NCBI GenBank assembly: GCA_900551325.1
Contig: URVM01000013.1
Span: 24,452-88,451, forward strand
Direction of reading: 5' to 3'
Length of the DNA stretch: 64,000 nt
Source of the DNA: an uncultured Eubacteriales bacterium
GTDB lineage: Bacteria; Bacillota; Clostridia; Lachnospirales; Cellulosilyticaceae
Part shown: piece after piece, positions 34,516 through 42,866 of the stretch
Position numbering within the stretch: position 1 is the first letter of the stretch
Layout: every line of letters starts with the position of its first letter
The notes under the pieces: generated by a model
What the model saw: the letters and a program-made list of their open reading frames with translations, nothing else
Database searches by the model: none
What the model was told of the DNA's origin: nothing
Made by a program: the position numbers and the translations under genes

Positions 34516-34950
34516 ATGAAAATCTCAACTAAAGGAAGATATGGACTAAGGGCTATAGTAGATCTAGCTATTCATAGTAAAGATAAACCTATAAACTTAG
34601 GGAGTATAGCTAAGAGACAAGGGGTATCTATGAGTTACTTAGAACAGGCCTTTGCTATTTTAAAAAAAGCAGGCTTTGTAAAAGGAACAAAAGGCCCAAC
34701 AGGAGGCTATCAATTAAATAGAGAACCTAAAGCAATTTCTGTATTTGAGATATTAGAAACACTTGAAGGAGAACTTTCTATTGTAGAAGAAAAAGAAGAA
34801 AGTACATTGATGAGTCAATGTGTACAAAAACTTGTTTGGCAACCTATTGAAGATCAGATTAACCAACTTTTGAATCAACTCACACTCGAAGACCTGATAA
34901 AAGATTACTACAAGCAAAAAGATTGTGAAGGACTAATGTTTTATATTTAA
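34516..34950 (+). CDS. Rrf2-family regulator without cluster cysteines (CymR-like)
   Basis: A 144-residue Rrf2 protein. MKISTKGRYGLRAIVDLAIH and GTKGPTGGYQLNR are the DNA-binding and wing regions. The cluster-binding cysteines are absent; only SQCVQK is present in that region. In this it resembles CymR, which represses cysteine and methionine genes in complex with CysK. It lies 12 nt after the Cys-bearing Rrf2 gene and 35 nt before metY. Gene-symbol assignment is not justified without comparison. Confidence 0.9.
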   Translation: MKISTKGRYGLRAIVDLAIHSKDKPINLGSIAKRQGVSMSYLEQAFAILKKAGFVKGTKGPTGGYQLNREPKAISVFEILETLEGELSIVEEKEESTLMSQCVQKLVWQPIEDQINQLLNQLTLEDLIKDYYKQKDCEGLMFYI

Positions 34951-34985
34951 ATTTAATTATCCAATAAGGAAAGAGGGAACCATTT

Positions 34986-36278
34986 ATGGGAAAAACATTA
35001 CATTTTGAAACTTTACAACTACATGCAGGTCAAACACCTGATCCAGTTACCAAATCAAGAGCTGTACCTATTTATCAAACAACATCTTACGTGTTTGATA
35101 GTACTGAGCATGCTGAAAATTTATTTGGGCTTAAAGAGTCTGGAAATATCTACACACGTATTATGAATCCTACTACAGATGTATTTGAAAAGAGAATGGC
35201 AGCACTTGAAGGTGGAGTAGGAGCACTTGCCCTAGCATCAGGTGCAGCAGCTATTACTTGTGCTATCTTAAATATACTAAGAGCAGGAGATGAAATTGTA
35301 GCAGCCACTACTTTATATGGTGGTACCTATAACTTATTTGCACATACACTTCCACAATACGGTATTACAACTACTTTTGTAGACCCTGATCATATAGAAA
35401 ATTTCCGTCAAGCCTTAAATGAAAATACAAAAGCTATCTACATAGAAAGTATTGGAAATCCAGGAATTAACCTTATTGATATAGAGGCAGTTGCTAAAGT
35501 TGCTCATGAACATGGTATTCCTCTTATGGTAGATAATACTTTTGCAACACCATATTTATTAAAACCTATTGAATATGGAGCAGATATTGTTATCCATTCT
35601 GCAACAAAATTCATTGGAGGCCATGGGACTACAATAGGTGGTGTGATTATTGATAGTGGTAAGTTTAATTGGATAGGAAGTGGTAAGTTTGCTAATATGA
35701 CAGAGCCAGATCCAAGTTATCATGGTATACGTTATGCCCAAGACTTAGGAGAAAGTGCATATATTTTAAAGGCTAGAGTACAGTTTTTAAGAGATACAGG
35801 AGCTTGTATTAGCCCATTTAATGCCTTTTTGCTACTACAAGGTTTAGAAACTTTATCTTTAAGAGTAGAAAGACATGTGGAAAATACTAAGAAGCTTATT
35901 ACTTACTTAGAAAATCATCCTCAAATTGCCTGGGTAAACTACCCAAGTCTAAAGGATAGTAAATATGAAGCACTTAGTGAGAAATATCTTCCTAAAGGTG
36001 CAGGTTCTATCTTTACTTTTGGTGTAAAAGGTGGGGAACAAGTAGCAAGAAAGTTTATTGATAGTTTGGAGATAGTATCTCAATTAGCCAACGTGGCAGA
36101 TGCTAAATCTCTTGCTATTCATCCTGCAAGTTCTACGCATCAGCAAATGAATAAAGAAGAGCAAAAAGCTTGTGGTATTACAGATGATATGATTAGATTC
36201 TCTGTAGGTATTGAAAATATTGAAGACTTGATAAATGATATTCAAGGAGCTATTGAAAAAGCTGTAGCAATACATTAA
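34986..36278 (+). CDS. metY: O-acetylhomoserine sulfhydrylase (MetY-type PLP enzyme)
   Basis: A 430-residue PLP enzyme of the Cys/Met metabolism family. The opening LHFETLQLHAGQTPDPVTKS, IYTRIMNPTTDVFEKRMAAL, ALASGAAAIT and the PLP lysine in HSATKFIGGHGT near residue 207 are diagnostic. The length and the long insertion favour O-acetylhomoserine sulfhydrylase over cystathionine synthase. It makes homocysteine from O-acetylhomoserine and sulfide. It is third in an operon with two Rrf2 regulators. Confidence 0.93.
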   Translation: MGKTLHFETLQLHAGQTPDPVTKSRAVPIYQTTSYVFDSTEHAENLFGLKESGNIYTRIMNPTTDVFEKRMAALEGGVGALALASGAAAITCAILNILRAGDEIVAATTLYGGTYNLFAHTLPQYGITTTFVDPDHIENFRQALNENTKAIYIESIGNPGINLIDIEAVAKVAHEHGIPLMVDNTFATPYLLKPIEYGADIVIHSATKFIGGHGTTIGGVIIDSGKFNWIGSGKFANMTEPDPSYHGIRYAQDLGESAYILKARVQFLRDTGACISPFNAFLLLQGLETLSLRVERHVENTKKLITYLENHPQIAWVNYPSLKDSKYEALSEKYLPKGAGSIFTFGVKGGEQVARKFIDSLEIVSQLANVADAKSLAIHPASSTHQQMNKEEQKACGITDDMIRFSVGIENIEDLINDIQGAIEKAVAIH

Positions 36279-36320
36279 TCAATGTACATGAAAATGGATA
36301 GGTAGAAGGTTTAATATATG

Positions 36321-36365
36321 AAACCATGCATAGAATGAGGTATATGATTCTATGCATGGTTTTTC
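36321..36365 (+). terminator. Intrinsic terminator after metY
   Basis: A perfect stem of about 16 bp (36321-36336 with 36347-36362), core ACCATGCATAGAAT, followed by TTTTCTATT. Confidence 0.9.
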
Positions 36366-36451
36366 TATTCATTCATACATTGTCAAGAAAAGCATAGTGT
36401 GTTAGGCTTAGAGAAAGATTAAATATTTAGAACGTAAAGTAAGGTGAAAAC

Positions 36452-37432
36452 ATGAATATAAGTGAGATTGCAGCCCTAGCAGGTGTATCTAGTGCAACAG
36501 TTTCTAGATTTTTAAATAACGGCTATGTAGGTCAAAAAAATAGAGAAAAAATACAAAAGATTATAGATGAAACAGGTTATATTCCTTCAGCTCATGCTCA
36601 AACATTGCGTACAAAGAAAACCAATTTAATTGGTGTTATTTTACCTAAAATTAGTTCAGAAGCAGTTAGTAGGATGATAGAAGGTATTAGTATGGAACTT
36701 ACTGAGGGAGGCTATCATATCCTTCTAGGAAATACAGATTTAGATATTGAAAAAGAAATCGAGTATTTAAATATTTTTAAGAATAACCAGGTAGATGGCA
36801 TTATTTTTGTAGCAACTATTGTAACACCTAAGCATCTAGAAGTGATGGAAAAGATAAAGGTACCTATTGTAGTATTAGGTCAAGAGGTAGCTGGGTATTC
36901 TTGTGTATATCATGATGATTATGGTGCTGCCTATGAGCTTACCAACAAATTCATTCAATCTGGATGTAAACATATAGCCTACCTTGGTGTTACTGAAAAG
37001 GATATAGCAGTAGGCTATGAAAGAAAACGTGGCTATATACAAGCTTTAAAAGATGCACATATGGAGATAGATGAAACACTTATTAAAATAGGGACTTTCT
37101 CTGGTGTATCGGGTTATGAAAGTATAGAAGAATTAATAAAAATGGATAAAACTATTGATGGTGTATTTTGTGCAACAGATAATATTGCAGCGGGAGCTAT
37201 AGAATGGATGGAAAAGCATGAACCTACCCTGTTTGAGCATATTCGTATTGCAGGAATAGGGGACTCAAAGATTTCAAAAGTTATTACGCCTAAACTTACA
37301 TCTATGCACTATTACTATAAAACAAGTGGAAAAGAAGCAGCTAAAATGCTTCTAGAATCTATGCAAGAATCAGGTAAAATAATGAAGACAGTAAAGCTAG
37401 GTTATGAGTTACAAAGAAGAGAGAGCCTATAA
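36452..37432 (+). CDS. LacI-family sucrose operon regulator (ScrR-like)
   Basis: A 326-residue regulator. The N-terminal helix-turn-helix MNISEIAALAGVSSATVSRF and hinge helix SAHAQTLRTKKTNLIGVILP are followed by a periplasmic-binding-like effector domain. Its position before a sucrose PTS operon, and the paired TGAAANCGATNACA sites in the scrA promoter region, indicate control of sucrose use, with sucrose-6-phosphate or fructose as probable inducer. It has its own terminator. Confidence 0.88.
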   Translation: MNISEIAALAGVSSATVSRFLNNGYVGQKNREKIQKIIDETGYIPSAHAQTLRTKKTNLIGVILPKISSEAVSRMIEGISMELTEGGYHILLGNTDLDIEKEIEYLNIFKNNQVDGIIFVATIVTPKHLEVMEKIKVPIVVLGQEVAGYSCVYHDDYGAAYELTNKFIQSGCKHIAYLGVTEKDIAVGYERKRGYIQALKDAHMEIDETLIKIGTFSGVSGYESIEELIKMDKTIDGVFCATDNIAAGAIEWMEKHEPTLFEHIRIAGIGDSKISKVITPKLTSMHYYYKTSGKEAAKMLLESMQESGKIMKTVKLGYELQRRESL

Positions 37433-37513
37433 AAATAATAAGAGAGAAATAATAAAAGAAAAATAATAACAGAAACAAAAACAGTAATAGAAGTAGAAAT
37501 ACTGATAAAACAT

Positions 37514-37554
37514 AAAAAGGGCATGGCACTAAGTTAAAAGTGTGGTGCCTTTTA
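37514..37554 (+). terminator. Intrinsic terminator after the LacI-family gene
   Basis: An imperfect stem, AAAAGG-GCATGGCAC with GTGTGGTGCCTTTT, one bulge and one mismatch, before a short T-rich tail. Confidence 0.65.
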
Positions 37555-37650
37555 ATTTATAAAAAGAGAGTTAAAATAAAAAATATATAATGGTTAAAAA
37601 ATGTACATTTTAAACAATAAGAAGGTGTTTTTTTGTATAAAAATATATAT

Positions 37651-37778
37651 TTACAAATAGATAAGTCCAATCGTATAATTTAAATATGAAAACGATTACA
37701 CATCATACATAACTTGTTTTATTTTTATAATCTACGGATAAGATAAAAATTTTTTTAGTGTTTATGAAATCGATAACA
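37651..37778 (+). promoter_or_regulatory. scrA promoter with two cre/ScrR-like operators
   Basis: TTACAA (37651-37656), 17 nt, TATAAT (37674-37679). TGAAAACGATTACA (37687-37700) covers the transcription start, and TGAAATCGATAACA (37765-37778) lies 78 bp downstream in the leader. Both match the CcpA cre consensus TGNAANCGNWNNCA and the generic LacI-family operator. The 366-bp gap 37433-37798 otherwise holds only the regulator's terminator and AT-rich DNA. Confidence 0.75.
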
Positions 37779-37798
37779 TATCAGTTGGGAGGTTCAAT

Positions 37799-39187
37799 AT
37801 GGACTACAAGAAAGTAGCAGGGCTCGTATTAGAAGGTTTAGGCGGACAAGAGAATTTAGTATCTGCAGCACACTGTGCTACACGACTCCGTCTTATTATT
37901 GCATCTAATGAGAAAGTGAACAAAGATGCTATCGAAAGTATTGAAGGCGTAAAGGGTGTATTTTTTGCATCTGGTCAGCTTCAAATCATTATTGGAACAG
38001 GAACAGTAAATAAAGTTTATGCAGAGCTTATAGCACTTACAGGTGGAAAAGAAGTTTCTAAAGATGAGATTAAAGAAATAGCTACTGCTAAAACAAATAA
38101 GTTTAAACAACTTATTAAAACATTAGGTGATATCTTTGTACCAATCATTCCAGCAATCGTAGCTGGGGGACTGATGATGGGACTTACTGAAGCTGTTATG
38201 TTTGCAGTAAACAATGGCTTCATTGATTTTAATACACAAAGCTCAGTATTTGTATTCTTAAAGTTATTTAGTAACGTAGCCTATATCTTCTTGCCTATTT
38301 TAATAGGGTTTAGTGCAGCCAAAGTATTTGGTGCCAATCAGTTTTTAGGTGCTATTATTGCTATGATTATGATTCACCCTGATCTTCAAAATGCTTGGAC
38401 AGTATCTACAGAAGGATATCAAGCAATGCAAAGTGTATGGGGTGGTTTATATGAAATTCCTATGGTAGGTTATCAAGGTCATGTTATTCCTATTGTTATT
38501 GCAGTATGGATTATGAGCAAGATTGAAACTAAACTTCATAAAATAGTACCTGAAATGTTAGATTTATTTGTTACACCACTCGTTACAGTATTTGTAACAG
38601 GCTATTTAACATTAACAATGGTAGGACCAGTATTTGTTTTCGTTGAGAATGCTGTTTTAACAGGAGTACAACAACTTATTACACTACCATTTGGTATTGG
38701 TGGATTTTTAATGGGTGGTATTTATGCTTCAACTGTTGTAACAGGCATTCATCATATGTACTCTATTATTGACTTAGGTCAGATTTCCCAATATGGATAT
38801 ACTTACTGGTTACCAATTGCTTCAGCAGCAAATATTGCTCAAGGTGGAGCAGCCCTTGCAGTAGCTATTAAAACTAAAAACAAAAAATTAAAAGGATTAG
38901 CTTTCCCAGCAGCACTTAGTGCAATGCTTGGGATTACAGAGCCAGCTATCTTTGGTGTTAACTTACGTTATATGAAGCCATTTATCGGAGCTTCTATTGG
39001 AGCAGCTTGTGGTGCACTTTATGCATCTATAGTAGGACTTGGTGCAACAGGAACAGGTGTTACAGGTATCTTTGGTATCCTCTTACATTTACATGCGCCA
39101 GTTAAATATCTAATCCTTTTTGCTATTTCACTAGGAGTATCCTTTGTGATTACCTTATTATTAGGGTGGAACGAAGAAACAAAATAA
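37799..39187 (+). CDS. scrA: PTS sucrose-type transporter, subunit IIBC
   Basis: A 462-residue PTS permease. The IIB domain (about 1-90) has phospho-Cys26 in SAAHCATRLRL. The IIC domain (about 105-462) carries ten or so helices with SVFVFLKLFSNVAYIFLPI and GVTGIFGILLH. It imports sucrose with phosphorylation to sucrose-6-phosphate. No IIA domain is fused, so a separate IIA must supply the phosphate. GGGAGG precedes the ATG. Sucrose specificity is inferred from the following hydrolase and fructokinase; trehalose-type IIBC proteins look similar. Confidence 0.9.
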   Translation: MDYKKVAGLVLEGLGGQENLVSAAHCATRLRLIIASNEKVNKDAIESIEGVKGVFFASGQLQIIIGTGTVNKVYAELIALTGGKEVSKDEIKEIATAKTNKFKQLIKTLGDIFVPIIPAIVAGGLMMGLTEAVMFAVNNGFIDFNTQSSVFVFLKLFSNVAYIFLPILIGFSAAKVFGANQFLGAIIAMIMIHPDLQNAWTVSTEGYQAMQSVWGGLYEIPMVGYQGHVIPIVIAVWIMSKIETKLHKIVPEMLDLFVTPLVTVFVTGYLTLTMVGPVFVFVENAVLTGVQQLITLPFGIGGFLMGGIYASTVVTGIHHMYSIIDLGQISQYGYTYWLPIASAANIAQGGAALAVAIKTKNKKLKGLAFPAALSAMLGITEPAIFGVNLRYMKPFIGASIGAACGALYASIVGLGATGTGVTGIFGILLHLHAPVKYLILFAISLGVSFVITLLLGWNEETK

Positions 39188-39200
39188 TAAATTTAAATAA

Positions 39201-39261
39201 TAAGCTGTCACAAAATACTTACATTCTAATCGGATAAAGAAAAGTATGAGGTGACAGCTTA
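39201..39261. repeat. Long inverted repeat between scrA and scrB
   Basis: TAAGCTGTCAC (39201-39211) pairs perfectly with GTGACAGCTTA (39251-39261), and AATACTT (39214-39220) extends it with AAGTAT (39242-39247). There is no T-run. A segmental mRNA stability or partial-termination element is likely. Confidence 0.7.
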
Positions 39262-39285
39262 TTGTAGTTGAATAGGAGACCGCTA

Positions 39286-40752
39286 ATGAACGCTTTAAAT
39301 AGAGACTTAAAAAAGATGACATATTCTATAGAGGAGATAAAAAGAGAAAAAGTACTAGAAGATCCGTGGGCATTAAACTTTCATCTCATGCCTAAAGTAG
39401 GTTGGCTCAATGACCCTAATGGTCTTTGTCAATTTAAGGGTATCTATCATGTATTCTTTCAATACTCACCTTTTGATGAGAAGGGAGGCATAAAGTTCTG
39501 GGGACATTATACAAGTACAGACCTTATTCATTGGAAGGATGAGAAGGTAGCTCTTTATGCAGATCAACCTTTTGATTGTCATGGTGTTTACTCTGGCTCT
39601 AGCCTAATAGACGAAGATAAAATGTATTTATATTATACAGGCAATGTAAAGCAAATAGGGGATTATGATTATATTAATGAAGGACGAGAGCATAATACTG
39701 TACTGGCTATAAGTGAAGATGGTAAGACATTTAATCATAAAGAACTTATTATGACTAATAAAGATTATGGTAAAGATATGACTTGTCACGTTCGTGATCC
39801 AAAGGTATGGAAAGAAGAAGATACATACTATATGGTTCAAGGTGCTAGGGATACAGAAGATGTAGGACAAATTATAGTCTTTGCATCAAAAGACAAGAGA
39901 AACTGGAAGCGCGTACAGACACTTAAAAGTGAAAAGCCTTTTGGCTATATGTGGGAGTGCCCAGACTTTTTTGAACTAGATGGACAAAAGATTCTTCTAC
40001 TGTCACCACAAGGAGTAGAGGCTGAGGGGATAAAGTATAATAATATTTATCAAAGTGGTTACTACAAAGTTAAAGGGGATATACTTGGTGATAACTATGA
40101 ACTTAGAGAGTTTGAAGAAATAGATAGAGGTTTTGACTTCTATGCACCTCAAACTTTTGTAGATGAACAAGGTAGACGCATCTTGATAGGATGGATGGGA
40201 TTACCTGATATTGATGAACTTTATAGTAATCCAACAACAAGTTATGGATGGCAACATGCCCTTACTATCCCTCGTGAATTGAAAATGAGACATGGAAAAC
40301 TCATTCAACAACCAGTTAAAGAACTAGAAGAGTTACGTGGCAACAAGCAAGAAGTAATCATTGAAAATAAAGCAAGCACAGAAGAAACTAAGCTAGACAT
40401 ACCAAATACATTTGAACTAGAACTTATTATAGATACATTAAAAAGTGATGTAGATTTAATCATTAAAGAAGGAGTATATCTACATTACAGTGTAGCAAAT
40501 AAGATTTTCACCCTATCTTTTGATGCATGTGGATATGGACGAGGGGAAAGAAGTGTACAGTTAGAGGGATTACAAGATATAAGAGTATTTGTAGATACAT
40601 CTTCACTCGAAATCTTTATTAATGGAGGAGAAGAAGTTTTTACATCACGTTTTTATTCTAAAGAAAATAAGAAAAATCTTGCAGTAAGAGGACAAGGCTT
40701 AAAAGGACGATTAAATATATGGGAAATGAAGGGGATAACTATTGAAAACTAA
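39286..40752 (+). CDS. scrB: Sucrose-6-phosphate hydrolase, GH32
   Basis: A 488-residue GH32 enzyme. The nucleophile Asp is in GWLNDPNG (about residue 42), the RDP motif is HVRDPKVW (about 170), and the acid/base Glu is in WECPDFFEL (about 223). A C-terminal beta-sandwich (about 350-488) includes RVFVDTSSLEIFINGGEEVF. It splits sucrose-6-phosphate into glucose-6-phosphate and fructose. I start at the ATG at 39286 with AGGAG 9 nt upstream; the in-frame TTG at 39268 lies before that site. It overlaps the RDD gene by 11 nt. Confidence 0.93.
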   Translation: MNALNRDLKKMTYSIEEIKREKVLEDPWALNFHLMPKVGWLNDPNGLCQFKGIYHVFFQYSPFDEKGGIKFWGHYTSTDLIHWKDEKVALYADQPFDCHGVYSGSSLIDEDKMYLYYTGNVKQIGDYDYINEGREHNTVLAISEDGKTFNHKELIMTNKDYGKDMTCHVRDPKVWKEEDTYYMVQGARDTEDVGQIIVFASKDKRNWKRVQTLKSEKPFGYMWECPDFFELDGQKILLLSPQGVEAEGIKYNNIYQSGYYKVKGDILGDNYELREFEEIDRGFDFYAPQTFVDEQGRRILIGWMGLPDIDELYSNPTTSYGWQHALTIPRELKMRHGKLIQQPVKELEELRGNKQEVIIENKASTEETKLDIPNTFELELIIDTLKSDVDLIIKEGVYLHYSVANKIFTLSFDACGYGRGERSVQLEGLQDIRVFVDTSSLEIFINGGEEVFTSRFYSKENKKNLAVRGQGLKGRLNIWEMKGITIEN

Positions 40753-41137
40753 GCTTATAAGTAGAATAGGTGCTATACTTTTTGATAATATAGCTATTTA
40801 CGCTTTAGGATTAGGTGCTTTAATACAAATAGGTGTATCAACACAAACTGCTATTTGGGTGATGAGTGTTGTCTTTATGATTTATAGTATATTGGTCCCA
40901 ACATGCTGTAGAGGTTATCAGTTAGGTAAATATTTATTAGGTATGAAAATTGTTACAGACAATTATAATGACCCTAGTTTTTTCAAGCTATGCATTAGAG
41001 AACTAAGTAAGATGATATATGCCATTCCTGTTATAGGGATAGGTTTCTTACTTGTTTCACAGTTTTTAATGGCAAAAAGAGAAGATGGGAAAGCACTACA
41101 TGATTTAATAGCAAGAACCCGTGTTATAAGAATATAG
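40742..41137 (+). CDS. RDD-family membrane protein
   Basis: A 131-residue membrane protein with about three helices. It shows the RDD plan: an Arg and Asp in the first segment (KLISRIGAILFDNIAIYALG), GYQLGKYLLGMKIV after the second helix, and a C-terminal KALHDLIARTRVI. Function is unknown for the family; some members are linked to ion or compatible-solute transport. The TTG start overlaps the end of scrB and has AAGGGGA upstream, so it is translationally coupled within the sucrose operon, an unusual location. Confidence 0.85.
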   Translation: MKTKLISRIGAILFDNIAIYALGLGALIQIGVSTQTAIWVMSVVFMIYSILVPTCCRGYQLGKYLLGMKIVTDNYNDPSFFKLCIRELSKMIYAIPVIGIGFLLVSQFLMAKREDGKALHDLIARTRVIRI

Positions 41138-41208
41138 AGTAAATAGATTAGATGAACTCATTAAGTAGCGTATAAGATGAATGAGTATAAATAAGGAGTA
41201 GGGAAAAA

Positions 41209-42180
41209 ATGAAGAAAATATTTGCAATAGGTGAAGCTTTAATTGATTTTATACCAAGTAAGAAGGGGTGCCAGCTTAAAGATGTTATAAGTTTTGAACG
41301 TGTAGCAGGTGGAGCCCCAGCTAATGTATGTGCAGCAATTGCTAAGTTAGGTGGAAAAGCAAGCTTTATAACTAAACTTGGTCAAGATGCCTTTGGTGAC
41401 TATATTATAGAAGTATTAAAGTCAGCAGGTGTTGAATGTGAGCATATTTTACGTACTAATAAGGCTAATACTGGTCTTGCTTTTGTATCTCTTAGAGAAG
41501 ATGGGAATAGAGATTTTTCTTTTTATAGAAACCCAAGTGCAGACTTATTATTAGAAGCAGATGAAATACAAGAGCAGTGGTTTAAAGATTGTTATGGATT
41601 ACATTTTTGCTCAGTTGACTTAGTAGAATCTCCTATGAAATACGCTCATAAAAAGGTTATTGACTATACATTAGCACATGATGGTATTGTAAGTTTTGAT
41701 CCTAATGTACGTCTTCCATTGTGGCAATCAGAAGAAGCTTGTAGGGAAGCTATTTTAGAGTTTTTACCATATGCACACATTATTAAAATATCTGATGAAG
41801 AATTAGAATTTATTACAGGATATAAAGAGATGGATAAAGCACTTCCAAAACTTTTTGAAGGGAATGCTCAAATCATTATCTATACTAAAGGTGGAGATGG
41901 AGCAGAGATTTATACAAGAAAAGCAAAAGTATGTGTAGAAGGAAATAAACTAAAAGTAGTAGATACAACAGGAGCAGGTGATTCCTTTATAGGTGCTTTC
42001 TTATATAGATTATTAGAAAATGAAGTAAATCAAAGAGAGCTAGGAAGTTTAAGTGAAGATAGTCTTAAGGATTACTTAAGTTTTGCTAATGACTATGCAG
42101 GTTATAGCACTCTTGGTAAAGGAGCTATTGGTTCTTATGCTACATTAAGTGAGATTGAAAATTTTAGAATGAATAAATAA
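41209..42180 (+). CDS. scrK: Fructokinase, PfkB family
   Basis: A 323-residue PfkB-type sugar kinase. The N-terminal signature is FERVAGGAPANVCAAIAKLG, and the C-terminal motif VVDTTGAGDSFIGAFLYR carries the anion hole and catalytic Asp near residue 257. It phosphorylates fructose released by ScrB to fructose-6-phosphate. It follows the RDD gene by 71 bp with its own AAGGAG site and closes the sucrose operon at a strong terminator. Confidence 0.93.
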   Translation: MKKIFAIGEALIDFIPSKKGCQLKDVISFERVAGGAPANVCAAIAKLGGKASFITKLGQDAFGDYIIEVLKSAGVECEHILRTNKANTGLAFVSLREDGNRDFSFYRNPSADLLLEADEIQEQWFKDCYGLHFCSVDLVESPMKYAHKKVIDYTLAHDGIVSFDPNVRLPLWQSEEACREAILEFLPYAHIIKISDEELEFITGYKEMDKALPKLFEGNAQIIIYTKGGDGAEIYTRKAKVCVEGNKLKVVDTTGAGDSFIGAFLYRLLENEVNQRELGSLSEDSLKDYLSFANDYAGYSTLGKGAIGSYATLSEIENFRMNK

Positions 42181-42183
42181 GAA

Positions 42184-42226
42184 GAACAGCTATTGTACAT
42201 TTTAGAAAATACAATAGCTGTTTTAT
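42184..42226 (+). terminator. Intrinsic terminator of the sucrose operon
   Basis: A perfect 13-bp stem (42185-42197 with 42210-42222), AACAGCTATTGTA with TACAATAGCTGTT, followed by TTATT. Confidence 0.9.
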
Positions 42227-42866
42227 TGTGAGAAATTGTTAAAAAATTATTATAAAGTTTATTATTATACTTTAGTTAATTTAAAATGTGGAGTCTATAT
42301 TTACAGAAAAAAATAAAAAAGTTTGTTTTTTTATTAACAAATACTTTACAGATTTATAGACATTATAGTATAATCAGTTTAAGAAATATAATTTTTATAT
42401 CAGATTTTTACAATAATTTGTATTATACATACTTTTATATAAAGTTTTAAATTGATAATTTAATAACGAAATATTGTTTGTTTGATAGACGTTATAGAAA
42501 AAACATATAACCACTAATAGTATTAAAGAAGAAATATAGTATTAGAATAATAAAACAAATGATAAAGTATTAACTAAGTTATAAAAACATTATATTTTAG
42601 AATAGTCGTTTTAGATAGCAGTTTTGAATGGTGAAAATAAGTAATAATAAGAAAAAGAAATATATGCAATATATGAAATAGTTAAATAAAAACTATATAA
42701 ATGTATATATTAGTATATATATGTAATGATGTAGTCAAAATAATAAGAGAATACCCCTATTATTTTTAGCAAAACTTACGATTTAAGTTTCAAAATAAAA
42801 ATGCAACTAGATTTTTTTCCTAATAAATGACATAATGTACTGGACAAAATAAGAGGAGGTTTTACT
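42227..42866 (+). promoter_or_regulatory. 640-bp AT-rich region upstream of phosphoglucomutase
   Basis: No coding frame and no RNA gene I can recognise. A good promoter TTTACA-18-TATAAT lies at 42345-42374, which would give an untranslated leader near 490 nt; other AT-rich -10-like words occur later. The ribosome site AAGAGGAGG is at 42850-42858. Confidence 0.5.
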
